From: Ralstonia pickettii
GTDB lineage: Bacteria > Pseudomonadota > Gammaproteobacteria > Burkholderiales > Burkholderiaceae
NCBI RefSeq assembly: GCF_000607165.1
Contig: NZ_JFZG01000025.1
Coordinates: 62,001 to 126,000, forward strand
Length of the DNA stretch: 64,000 nucleotides
Reading direction: 5' to 3'
Below the pieces are notes generated by a model, which was not told the origin of the DNA, did not search any database, and worked only from the letters and a program-made list of their open reading frames with translations. Numbering within the stretch: position 1 is the stretch's first letter; the number at the start of each line of letters is the position of its first letter. This document shows, one piece after another, positions 18,250-26,753 of the stretch. The position numbers were made by a program, and so were the translations under genes.

Positions 18250-21200
18250 ATGGAAACAACGTTTCGCCCGTTGCATTTGCACACCCTCGATAGCCTGTGC
18301 GCTGATCTCATTGGTGGCCGGTCGATCGGGGTTGGTGAGAACAACTCGCCTTTTTTGCTGGGGTCTGATGCTGCCCGCTCCGTGCTGTACTGGTACTTCG
18401 GTCACAAGGGCAAGTGGGCTGGCAATGTCTTGACCCCGGATGTTGAAGCAATTGTCGACTCCGCTGCCAGCCAACCGGAAGCATTGCCCGCAGCCGCTTC
18501 CAACACTGGAGGTCCTGCGCAGCGCTACACCCTCGTATCAGTGCGAGCGCATCAGTTTGGTGGCCTCCACCAAGCGGGGAGCTCCACGAGCAAACCTGAC
18601 GACTTTTATTTCGAATTCTCGCCACAAGCAAACTTGTTCGAAGGATTCAACGGCTCAGGCAAGACGTCACTTATCAATGCGATCGTCTGGGCGCTAACTG
18701 GCGAGATTCTCCGACCACAGCGCTCGCCAGAGTCTGGTAACAAGGAGTTCACAGTCGAGATAGACGACTCTGCTCAACACACCCTGCCTCCGGTCACCCC
18801 TTTGCCCGATCCCTCAGTTGATCGGCCTGCAGTGACGGCCCTGCCGGTGGAAACGTGGGTGGAGTTGATCTTCGAGGGGGACGACAAGACTCGTCACGCT
18901 GTTCGCAGGTCTTTGAGTCGCGGACAACGTGGTGCTCTTAAAGATGAGGAATCTGGCTTGTCGGCGCTGGGGTTGGATCCTGTCGGAGCACAAGTTGGCA
19001 CAGTCATGCCTGGTCTCCTACCGTTCATTCAGGTGGGTGCAGAGTCAAAGCTTGGGAAAGCAGTTGCTGAATTGACCGGCATGGCTCCACTGGTAAAACT
19101 TGCTTCGCATGCAGGCAAGGCCAAGAAGAAAATTGACGGAGACCTGACCAAGGACCGCAATCGCGAAATCGCAGATATCGATGCCGCCTACCTACGGTCC
19201 CATACCGATCTGGCAACGCTCTTTGCAGAACATCCGGGAGTTAAGTGGAGCAAGGATGTCCCTAGACCATCTGCCGATCCTGAGATTGAAGCCACCCTAC
19301 AAGAGCTACAGGATCACCTCGAGTCCCTCAAAGCCAACGGCCTGAAAGACGCAAAAGACGTGCTCGGTGAAACATTTGATGCAAGTGACGCGGTACAGCG
19401 GTCTAATTTAGTCCAGAGCATCCAGCCTGCTTTGTTGGCCGTCAAGAATCTGCGCACGCTGCCGTCGGCCGAGCGGCTCAGCGGCTTGTCCAAGCTGACT
19501 GATGGCGAGGTCAGCGCGACCAGAGTTCGGATTGCCGCGATCATCGAGGAGGCCGACGCACTACACGACATAGCCGCGCAACCGGGAAAGGCTGCACGAA
19601 TCCGCTTGTATGCCCGGGTGGCAACATGGATGAGCGAACATGAGCCGCATGGGATCGATACCGATCTGTGTGCAGTCTGCGGTCAAGATATTCACGCAGC
19701 GGTCGATCCGGTAACCGGTATCGCCGTAAAAACCCATATTCAAGAAGCCGCTCAGTCAAAATCCGATCTCTTGGGCAAGACCTTTTCCACGTGGGCGCAG
19801 CACGTACTCGGCGAGCTTAGTCGCGACTTGCCCGATATGCTGGCGCGGGAGATGAGGTCTGATCTGCCCGACCACCCCGGCACCCTGATTCGGCAAGCAC
19901 TCATCGAAGAGTTGTTCAAAGACGATGCCTTTGGCGGATCGCTCCGCTTGCTTCGTCCTGGGGTTGAGGCCGCATGCGATGAAGTGCTGAAGTCATTCAG
20001 CACCTGCGATATACCAAGTACCTACCAATTGGCCGATGGCCGTAAGGAGCTCGGAGACCTGAATAGGGCATTGTCCCGCCTGGAGAGGGCACTCGCATTT
20101 GCGGCATGGAGAATCGCCAACCAGCCAGCCCTTGCGAACTTCATGCAAACTGTCGTGGGGCAGTCGCCAACAGCTGATCGACCAACCCATCCCAATTCCT
20201 TGCTCGGTAGCCTTCTTCGACTGCAATCGATGGTGAACGCTATCGAGCCGGTAAACGAGGCTACGAAGCTGTGCAATCGATTGGCGGAAGATATAGGTAA
20301 GCGGCGCGCTAAGGAGAGGCGCCTTGCTGCGTATCACGTGGCCAGCGGGGCACTAGAAGAATGTGCGAAGGTGGGATTACTCGCAGAACAGCAAGTGGGG
20401 CAGCTCCAGAAACATCTACATAAGAGTGCAGTAGGCTGGCGCAACCGCATTTACTCGAGCGCATTTCCTTCTACCAGCCTCGATCTCGTCGCCACGAAGA
20501 TGGATGGCGACGGAGAGCTCCAGTTGCTTGTGGGAAGTGCAGGACTGGCCGCTCCAGCCCAACACGTTGCCAACGCCTCCGCACTACGTGCAAGCTTGGT
20601 AGGGTTCTATCTCGCCTACTGGCAACACATCCTGAAAACGCGTGGTGGTTTGCGGCTTCTTCTGCTGGATGACCCGCAAGAACTCCTCGATGGTGACAAT
20701 CGTGATCGACTTGCGGAATCCATTGAAGACCTAGTGCAGGCGAAAGCGCAGGTAATCATGACGACGCATGACCGCCGGTTCGCGGCTGCAACTGCTCGGC
20801 GTGCGCAGGGTGTCGGGATTGCATTGAACTACCGATATGTACATCCTGCCACGAAGATGCGTGGGACGTTGTTTCTGTCCCCGAGCGTCGCCAAGGTACA
20901 GAGCGCCTGCGACGCTTACAAAGCTGACCCGGACGACCCAGTAAAGGCGCAAGAATACGTCGCGGAATGTCGAGTCTTTATCGAAGGCCGGTTGGGCGAC
21001 TTCTTTGACGAGACGGCGTTTCCCTCCACCGCCACACTCAATTTCGCTCCGACCCTATCAGACCACTTGCAGCGCTTGCGCGGATTGGTCAACGGAGGAT
21101 CGAACGAACTCTTCAGGAGCCCGGTGCTTCGTGGCTTCTGCGACGATGCCGCTCTGCGGGACAAAGCTCCTGCTCTCGTGCTGTTGAACAAGGCCCATCA

Positions 21201-22152
21201 CCAAGACAAGGCCAGTATTCGACCAACCGACGTCAACAAGGCAGTGGTTGACGATCTAGAGCGCCTTCGCCGTACTGCGGAGCGGATCCATGAAGAATTT
21301 CGGCTTTTTAGGCGGAGAGCTCCCTTGGCAGTTCCACCCAATGCGCTGGCACCGCTTGAGCTGCAAGAAGTCCCTTCGTTCCAGGTGTTAGTTCAGCCCA
21401 GTTTGACGGCATTTGTCAGAGACGCTGCGATCGGTGACTCACAGGAAACGGAGTTTGAAGAGCTAAGCTCTACTTGGTTTGACGAGAAAGCCTTCTTCTA
21501 CGTACGCGCCGACAATTTCGGCTTTGCTGGGCCGGCGTCAAGCATAGCTGTTGTAGAAGCGATTCCGTCCGCTGTTGAGGACCGAATGTTGGTCGTCGCG
21601 CGCAAGGACAAAGATATCTTTGCTCGCCGGATCTTGCGCCCGTCCGATTCCGAGATGATCGCGCTGGCGGCTGAAACGCCCGATCCGCGGAAGGGGCCGC
21701 AAACGCTCCTGGTTCATCAGAATAGTGTTTCGCTACACAAAGTGGTCGGTATGCTTCTCGACCGTGATGTTCCGCCACCAGCCTCCAAGAAGGAGGCGGT
21801 GCAAATTGATGCGACGGGTATTCTTCCTCGAATTCGGGCCGCTTATCGCATCAAAGAAGATAGCGCGGTTCCACTCGCGCTACCTGGGCAGATCGCATTG
21901 GGCGGGACACCAATTGCGCTCGACCGATTTGATGCCCACATCGACTCATATGTGGCCCTGCATCTAGATGATGGATCCAGCATCTTCAAGCGTGTGGGCG
22001 AAAGGCTACCCGGAGCACTGTCGCATCTCCGGAGATTCGAGACAATCGGCGGACTTGGGGTGGCCGACGTGCTCGCTGTTGATGCCCCTCAAGCGGGCTT
22101 CAGAAGCGTTGTTCAAGCAGTACCAGTAATTGGTGTGCTGTACCACCTTTAG
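18250..22152 (+). CDS. Large SMC/RecF-like ATPase, candidate defence protein
   Basis: A 1300-residue protein. Residues 1-90 form a small N-terminal region; residues 95-150 begin an ABC/SMC-type head with Walker A (GFNGSGKTS, 132-140). A long helical middle carries CAVC (about 473-476), a candidate zinc-hook-like pair. The head resumes with Walker B (LLLLDDPQE, about 801-809) and a switch His (MTTHDRR, about 836). About 460 residues follow; residues about 1080-1170 look weakly like a LexA/S24 fold. AAA_23/RecF-type proteins bind DNA ends or gate nucleases. GGAGGAGG lies five bases before the ATG. It precedes the GHKL-nuclease gene by 266 bp on the same strand. Confidence 0.8.
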   Translation: METTFRPLHLHTLDSLCADLIGGRSIGVGENNSPFLLGSDAARSVLYWYFGHKGKWAGNVLTPDVEAIVDSAASQPEALPAAASNTGGPAQRYTLVSVRAHQFGGLHQAGSSTSKPDDFYFEFSPQANLFEGFNGSGKTSLINAIVWALTGEILRPQRSPESGNKEFTVEIDDSAQHTLPPVTPLPDPSVDRPAVTALPVETWVELIFEGDDKTRHAVRRSLSRGQRGALKDEESGLSALGLDPVGAQVGTVMPGLLPFIQVGAESKLGKAVAELTGMAPLVKLASHAGKAKKKIDGDLTKDRNREIADIDAAYLRSHTDLATLFAEHPGVKWSKDVPRPSADPEIEATLQELQDHLESLKANGLKDAKDVLGETFDASDAVQRSNLVQSIQPALLAVKNLRTLPSAERLSGLSKLTDGEVSATRVRIAAIIEEADALHDIAAQPGKAARIRLYARVATWMSEHEPHGIDTDLCAVCGQDIHAAVDPVTGIAVKTHIQEAAQSKSDLLGKTFSTWAQHVLGELSRDLPDMLAREMRSDLPDHPGTLIRQALIEELFKDDAFGGSLRLLRPGVEAACDEVLKSFSTCDIPSTYQLADGRKELGDLNRALSRLERALAFAAWRIANQPALANFMQTVVGQSPTADRPTHPNSLLGSLLRLQSMVNAIEPVNEATKLCNRLAEDIGKRRAKERRLAAYHVASGALEECAKVGLLAEQQVGQLQKHLHKSAVGWRNRIYSSAFPSTSLDLVATKMDGDGELQLLVGSAGLAAPAQHVANASALRASLVGFYLAYWQHILKTRGGLRLLLLDDPQELLDGDNRDRLAESIEDLVQAKAQVIMTTHDRRFAAATARRAQGVGIALNYRYVHPATKMRGTLFLSPSVAKVQSACDAYKADPDDPVKAQEYVAECRVFIEGRLGDFFDETAFPSTATLNFAPTLSDHLQRLRGLVNGGSNELFRSPVLRGFCDDAALRDKAPALVLLNKAHHQDKASIRPTDVNKAVVDDLERLRRTAERIHEEFRLFRRRAPLAVPPNALAPLELQEVPSFQVLVQPSLTAFVRDAAIGDSQETEFEELSSTWFDEKAFFYVRADNFGFAGPASSIAVVEAIPSAVEDRMLVVARKDKDIFARRILRPSDSEMIALAAETPDPRKGPQTLLVHQNSVSLHKVVGMLLDRDVPPPASKKEAVQIDATGILPRIRAAYRIKEDSAVPLALPGQIALGGTPIALDRFDAHIDSYVALHLDDGSSIFKRVGERLPGALSHLRRFETIGGLGVADVLAVDAPQAGFRSVVQAVPVIGVLYHL

Positions 22153-22418
22153 CCTTGTTGCTGGACCACTGATATCGAGCAATGGCGTCGTGGTGGCTCA
22201 ACGCCACTAGCTCAACTGGGTTTTGGGTGCAGCGTTTCTCCGCAGTTAAGGCATCTCTGGATATGCGCTAGTACCCGTCAAAATGGGGGCCGAAACAGCA
22301 TTGGATTACCACAAGGCCTCGGAACAGTAGGGCAAGCGCAAGCAGCGACGGTGATGCTGGGGAGCACTTTATCTGGCGCGAGCCCGGCTGAAGGGAAATG
22401 AGGACAGGGGGAATACAG
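22153..22418. other. Intergenic spacer between SMC-like and GHKL genes
   Basis: 266 bp with no gene. There is no strong hairpin-plus-T-run terminator, so read-through from the ATPase gene is possible, but the distance also allows a separate promoter for the GHKL gene. A GGGGG tract lies about nine bases before the chosen GHKL start. Confidence 0.4.
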
Positions 22419-24431
22419 ATGGCAAAGCCGCGCAAAAAGACGGACAACGTCACGGAATCGATCTTTGAAGATGACTACCTGGTGCGGACGCTTGGGTCCA
22501 TCGCTCACGATTCGGAAGTCGCACTCACAGAGCTCGTTGCCAACGCTTGGGATGCAGGTGCGTCGCTGGTGGATCTGACCATCCCTCCGTTACGCGAATT
22601 GGTCTTGACCGTCGAGGACGATGGGCACGGCATGAGTGCAGCCCAGTTCAGGGGCCGCTGGATGAGACTAGGCTACAACCGCGTCAAGCACCAGGGGCCG
22701 AACGTTGAGTTTCCTGCTGAGCGAAAGGGCTGGCGCCGCCGAGCTTATGGCCACAACGGGGTCGGCCGGCATGGGTTGCTGTGCTTCGCAAGTCAATATT
22801 CGGTGGAGACTTGGCGTGATAGCAAGGGCGCGAGCTTCGCGATTGGAACCCAGAGCCAAGATTCTCCATTCCGCATAGAGAAGGAAACATCATTCTCGCG
22901 CCAGGGGCACGGGACCAAGCTGTCCGTATTGGTGGAGCGCCACTTGCCTAATGCGGACAGGATTCGCGAAATCCTCTCGGCGAGGTTCCTACATGACCCG
23001 CAGTTTGTTGTGCGAGTTAATGGTCAGTCGGTGTCGCTGGCCGATCAGACAGGGCTAATCGAGAGGGCGAATCTGGCAATCGAAGGTTGCCCGTCCGCAG
23101 AGGCTTATGTCGTGGACTCGACGCGAACGGCCAAGTCAACGCTCTATCAAGGTATTGCATTCTGGGTGAACGGTCGGCTAGTGGGTACCCCGGGGTGGAT
23201 CATAGGGGCTGAGGCCGTGATTGACGGCCGCGCACGTTTTGCCAAGCGCTACTCGATCGTGGTTAAGGCCGATGATGGTTGGATGGCAGAGGTCGAGTCT
23301 GACTGGTCCCGTTTCAAAACAGGCCCCAAAGCGGCTGCCTTGTTTCAAGCCGCACGCCAGTATGCGCTACGCGTTTTTGCTTCCCTCTCGTCAACGTTCG
23401 TGGAGGAGAGTTCAGAGGAGGCGCTCGTCCGCAACAAGGAACAGTTCAAGGAGCTATCACAGCTTGGTAGGGCCGAGGTGGCCACTTTCGCTCGCGAACT
23501 GGTGGCGTCGACACCGACGGTTTCACAGGATGTCCTTTCCGCAGCGGTGCAAGCGCTGATCAATTTAGAGAAGGCCAGAGGCGGGGCGGCTTTGCTTGAA
23601 AAGCTTACACAGCTCGACGAGTCGGACATCGAAGGTCTTGATCGTTTGCTCGGTCAATGGACGGTGCGTGATGCCCTTTCCGTCCTCGATGAGATCGACC
23701 ATCGGCTAGCAGTACTTGCTGCAATCGAGAAGCTTTCCGGCGACGACACGACCGACGAGTTGCACACCCTACATCCGTTAGTGACGCAGGCGAGGTGGCT
23801 CTTTGGCCCAGAGTTCGATAGCAGCGAATACGCCTCAAATGTGAGCCTGAGGACAGCAGCAGAGAAAGTATTCAAAAAACGCGTGTCCGCGGATGCCTTC
23901 GCTAATCACAAGCAGCGGCCAGACATCATGGTGTTGGCCGACGCGACTTGTTCGATTGTGGGCACTGAGGGCTTTGATCCCACGGATGCCAGCCTCACTC
24001 GCATACAGAACGTCCTGATCATCGAACTCAAGAAGGGAAAGTCAGCGATCGGCCGTGAGGAGATGACGCAAGCCGATGGCTATGTGCAGGATTTCCTGTC
24101 CAGTGGGGCACTGGATGGGACGCCAATGTTTCGTGCATTCGTCATTGGGCACGAGATAGCGCCGAAGACCACGAAGGAGAAAGAGCTTAGGGAGGATGGC
24201 ATGCTTCGGGGGCGCGTGGTTGCGGCCACCTATGGTCAGCTCATGAGGACTGCCCATCAACGGCTCTTTCGGCTCAAGGAGCGAATTCCCGCGCGATATG
24301 AAGATGTGTCGGGCGCGGACCTTTCGGCGAAGGTCATGCAGACTGCCACCCAGGCCCCGCTCGCATTGCCTGCGCCAAAGCAAGATGAATATGTGACTGA
24401 ACCGAAATTCGCAGGCTCGTTACTGCGCTAG
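22419..24431 (+). CDS. GHKL (MORC/MutL-like) ATPase with C-terminal PD-(D/E)xK-like nuclease domain
   Basis: About 670 residues. The N-terminus is a GHKL ATPase: N box ELVANAWDAGA (about 38-48), G1 box DDGHGM (67-72) and G2 box GHNGVGRHGLL (111-121). A transducer-like middle follows. The C-terminal part has RPDIMVL (about 504-510) and, about 25 residues later, IIELKKGK (about 532-540) then QADGYVQDF, the layout of a PD-(D/E)xK nuclease (PD...ExK, then a helical Gln). GHKL ATPases of the MORC/MutL type use ATP-driven dimerisation on DNA. An upstream ATG at 22398 is in frame but has a poorly spaced ribosome binding site. An IS481 element abuts its stop codon. Confidence 0.8.
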   Translation: MAKPRKKTDNVTESIFEDDYLVRTLGSIAHDSEVALTELVANAWDAGASLVDLTIPPLRELVLTVEDDGHGMSAAQFRGRWMRLGYNRVKHQGPNVEFPAERKGWRRRAYGHNGVGRHGLLCFASQYSVETWRDSKGASFAIGTQSQDSPFRIEKETSFSRQGHGTKLSVLVERHLPNADRIREILSARFLHDPQFVVRVNGQSVSLADQTGLIERANLAIEGCPSAEAYVVDSTRTAKSTLYQGIAFWVNGRLVGTPGWIIGAEAVIDGRARFAKRYSIVVKADDGWMAEVESDWSRFKTGPKAAALFQAARQYALRVFASLSSTFVEESSEEALVRNKEQFKELSQLGRAEVATFARELVASTPTVSQDVLSAAVQALINLEKARGGAALLEKLTQLDESDIEGLDRLLGQWTVRDALSVLDEIDHRLAVLAAIEKLSGDDTTDELHTLHPLVTQARWLFGPEFDSSEYASNVSLRTAAEKVFKKRVSADAFANHKQRPDIMVLADATCSIVGTEGFDPTDASLTRIQNVLIIELKKGKSAIGREEMTQADGYVQDFLSSGALDGTPMFRAFVIGHEIAPKTTKEKELREDGMLRGRVVAATYGQLMRTAHQRLFRLKERIPARYEDVSGADLSAKVMQTATQAPLALPAPKQDEYVTEPKFAGSLLR

Positions 24432-25426
24432 GTGTTTGGTCCCATGTTTTGATGGTGCAATCTCTTCTCTGCAATGGAAGGAAGCACTATGGGCCAGGTT
24501 CTCCACGGGAGCGCCACGGCGACAGAGGCAGTCCGTCGAGCAATACAAAATAGTCAAGAGAGCCTGAGCGCGCTGTCCGGGCGTTACGGGATCAATCAGA
24601 AGACGGTTGCAAAGTGGAAGAAGCGAGCTTCGGTCACCGATTTGCCGACCGGGCCGAAGCAGCCTTGCTCTACCGTTTTATCGGTCGAGGACGAGGCAAC
24701 GGTCGTTGCCTTTCGCAAGAACACGCTGCTGCCGCTGGACGATTGCCTCTATGCGCTGCAGCCGACGATCCCGCACCTGACGCGATCATCATTGCACCGA
24801 TGCCACGGCATCTCGCGCTTGCCTGACGTCGAGGGCGATAAGCCAATCAAGAAGAGGTTCAAGGGCTACCCGATCGGCTATTTCCACGTCGATATCGCAG
24901 AGGTGCAAACGGCCGAGGGCAAGCTCTATCTCTTCGTGGCCATCGACAGGACCTCAAAGTTCGCTTTCACTGAACTGCATCCCAAAGCCGGCAAGATGAT
25001 TGCGGCACAGTTCCTGCGTAACTTGGTCGATGCCGTGCCGTACACCATCCATACGGTGCTGATCGACAACGGCATCCAGTTCACCAACCGAACCTGTGAT
25101 CGATACGCCTTCGACCATATCTTTGACCGGGTCTGCGTCGAGCATGCCATCGAGCAACGCCTGACCAAGGTCAGACACCCCTGAACCAATGGGCAGGTCG
25201 AGCGGATGAATCGGACCATCACGGAGGCCACCGTTAAACGTTTCCATTACGACGATCACGCTCAACTGCGCCGGCACCTGGCTGACTTCATCGACGCCTA
25301 CAATTTCGGGCGAAGACTCAAGACCCTCAAGGGTCTAACCCCGTACGAATTCATCTGCTAACAGTGGACAGCCGAGCCAGATCGATTCAGGATTGATCCG
25401 ATCCATCAAATGCCGGGACTGAACAC
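24432..25426. mobile_element. IS481-family insertion sequence, decayed
   Basis: A 995-bp element. The left end GTGTTTGGTCCC (from 24432) and the reverse complement of the right end GTGTTCAGTCCC (ending 25426) are imperfect inverted repeats that match again at TTTGATGG. CTAG lies directly outside both ends (24428-24431 and 25427-25430), matching the IS481 family preference for CTAG targets with duplication. The left CTAG contains the TAG stop of the GHKL gene. Its transposase has a premature stop. Confidence 0.88.
24489..25361 (+). pseudogene. IS481 transposase with in-frame nonsense codon
   Basis: The frame is intact over 291 codons except for a TGA at 25182-25184, where family members read a Trp just before TNGQVERMNRT. 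The upstream part has an N-terminal helix-turn-helix (GINQKTVAKWKKR) and the first DDE acids (HVDIAE, LIDNGIQF); the downstream part restores the catalytic Glu (GQVERMNRT) and the C-terminal LTPYEFIC. One TGG-to-TGA change explains the break. The truncated 231-residue product lacks the third catalytic acid and should be inactive. Confidence 0.9.
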
Positions 25427-25544
25427 CTAGATGAGGACGTCGACGACAAATGCGTCGCTTGCCGGCTTAACGAGCTTGACCTCTATGGCGATAAGACGTG
25501 CTGAACACTCGGAAAGCGCCGGCTGTGCTGGCAGAGGGAAAAAC

Positions 25545-26012
25545 ATGAAATTCAAGACGGGGCCGTGGCTCGATATCGGTGTGTTGCCGGTTCAGGAGGG
25601 AACCTATGAAGTCAAGTTGCCCTCAGGCGAGAAGGCAAAGGCAATTTTTCAATCCGGCACGTGGAGGAAGCATCCTGCCGATTTCACAGAATGGCGGGGA
25701 AGGGTGCTCAAGGGAATGTCCAGTGCTCGCCAGCACAGGGAGAGCGTGGATAGTTTCCGTACAGCGTTACCCAGAACATATCCAACTGCCGTAGAGAGCG
25801 CCGTCTTTCTCGCGCGACACGCGGTTTCGCTGAACTACAAGAAGGACGCATATCGCTACTACCTAATTGCAAACGCAATTGACCGAACCAGGCTGAAGCG
25901 AGTCGACAAACAGTGGCTGAAACGGTTCGCCATGAATTCAGATGTCCGGGACGAGCAGCGCAAGGCTGACAAGTTTTTCGAGCGGTGCGGTGGTAGACCT
26001 CGTCAAGCTTAA
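25545..26012 (+). CDS. Hypothetical 155-residue protein, possible third gene of the GHKL unit
   Basis: The start at 25545 has AGAGGG about six bases upstream. The protein begins MKFKTGPWLDIGVLPVQEGT, has a beta-rich first half and a helical, Lys/Arg-rich second half, with no recognised family. The frame is open further upstream to an ATG at 25431, immediately after the IS481 target CTAG. It is on the same strand as the putative defence genes and was close behind the GHKL gene before the IS inserted, so it may have belonged to that operon. Function unknown. Confidence 0.55.
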   Translation: MKFKTGPWLDIGVLPVQEGTYEVKLPSGEKAKAIFQSGTWRKHPADFTEWRGRVLKGMSSARQHRESVDSFRTALPRTYPTAVESAVFLARHAVSLNYKKDAYRYYLIANAIDRTRLKRVDKQWLKRFAMNSDVRDEQRKADKFFERCGGRPRQA

Positions 26013-26298
26013 GAAAAATCTATGATCGAGGTGCTTCCGCATCAACGGGGCTGACCCGCGCGGGCCCAGCTGCTGCAAACTGCCGAACAAGCCAAGAACA
26101 CCAAATCCTCAGCCTCCGGCGCCGTGGCAGCCATTCCAAGCCGTCCGATAAGGAACAAAATTCTGAAAACGAACGCATGCCGAACACGCACTCGTCGTTG
26201 TTGTCGATGGGTACCACTGACCGGGCCGATAAGGAGCGTTAGTCAGTTGTCGGCCAGCGCGTAGCAAACTCGATCAGTTGTTCCCCACGCAGTAGGTG
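26013..26298. other. Gene-free accessory DNA
   Basis: No gene or recognisable relic is seen. Short frames on both strands lack ribosome binding sites and family features. Confidence 0.4.
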
Positions 26299-26357
26299 TG
26301 GCCGACAAGTGAACAGGGGTACCTCGCGAAAGTGAATAGATTTGCTTCCGTCCGCCA
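26299..26357. repeat. 59-bp direct repeat, copy A
   Basis: Begins TGGCCGACAAGTGAAC and ends GCTTCCGTCCGCCA. It matches copy B (26514-26572) at 52 of 59 positions in the same orientation. The pair resembles repeated ends of an insertion sequence or internal terminal repeats, but no transposase of a matching element is in the window. Confidence 0.8.
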
Positions 26358-26361
26358 CAGG

Positions 26362-26508
26362 TCGAGACTAACCACGTTGCCGTCACCAAAGACAGAATTG
26401 ACGCCGCAGGAGTGGTCAAGCGATAGTCGCTCTTGCAACTCACCAGGCTCCTCAGGGGTCAGCCGACGCTGGCACCGATCACAGGTGCATGCGGTCAGCT
26501 CTTGGGCA
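26362..26508 (-). pseudogene. Fragment of a small CxxC zinc-ribbon-like protein gene
   Basis: The minus-strand frame between the two direct repeats reads a fragment with CDRCQRRLTPEEPGE and later GVNSVFGDGNVVSLDL. This resembles small bacterial proteins that start with CDRC, carry a FGDGN motif and finish with a second CxxC pair. Here the second Cys pair is missing: the frame runs into repeat copy A, and upstream it comes out of repeat copy B without a native start. Family resemblance is from memory and should be searched. Confidence 0.35.
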
Positions 26509-26513
26509 GTATT

Positions 26514-26572
26514 TGGCCGACGAGTGAATAGGGCTACCTCACGAAAGTGAACAAAATTGCTTCCGTCCGCCA
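26514..26572. repeat. 59-bp direct repeat, copy B
   Basis: Begins TGGCCGACGAGTGAAT and ends GCTTCCGTCCGCCA. Direct repeat of copy A with seven mismatches, 215 bp downstream of it. Together they bracket the small zinc-ribbon-like fragment. Confidence 0.8.
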
Positions 26573-26624
26573 GGAGCACTGCAGCGTCTGCATGTCGCCG
26601 CTGCGTTATCTGCAAGCCTCCTTT

Positions 26625-26652
26625 ATTTTACATAACACAAATTATGCGTAAT
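26625..26652 (-). other. dif-like XerC/XerD recombination site
   Basis: On the minus strand the site reads an 11-bp arm ATTACGCATAA, a 6-bp centre TTTGTG, and an 11-bp arm TTATGTAAAAT. The proteobacterial dif site reads GGTGCGCATAA, six bases, then TTATGTTAAAT. The XerC-type arm therefore matches at 8 of 11 positions and the XerD-type arm at 10 of 11. It sits in accessory DNA between a repeat pair and a transposase relic. It may be a plasmid-type pdif, an attachment site of a Xer-exploiting element, or the replicon's own dif. Confidence 0.65.
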
Positions 26653-26753
26653 TTAGGTGCTAGAGCCAGGTTGTGATATCCGGTTATAGCCAAGTCCAAA
26701 TGTCGAGTGACTGGCCGTAGTCCGGATGGCTCCTCCCTTTGCAGGAGCCTGCC

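Noticed and set aside
18156-18293. 45-codon frame overlapping the start of the SMC-like gene
   Set aside because: It overlaps the better-supported ATG at 18250 in another frame and has no recognisable similarity.
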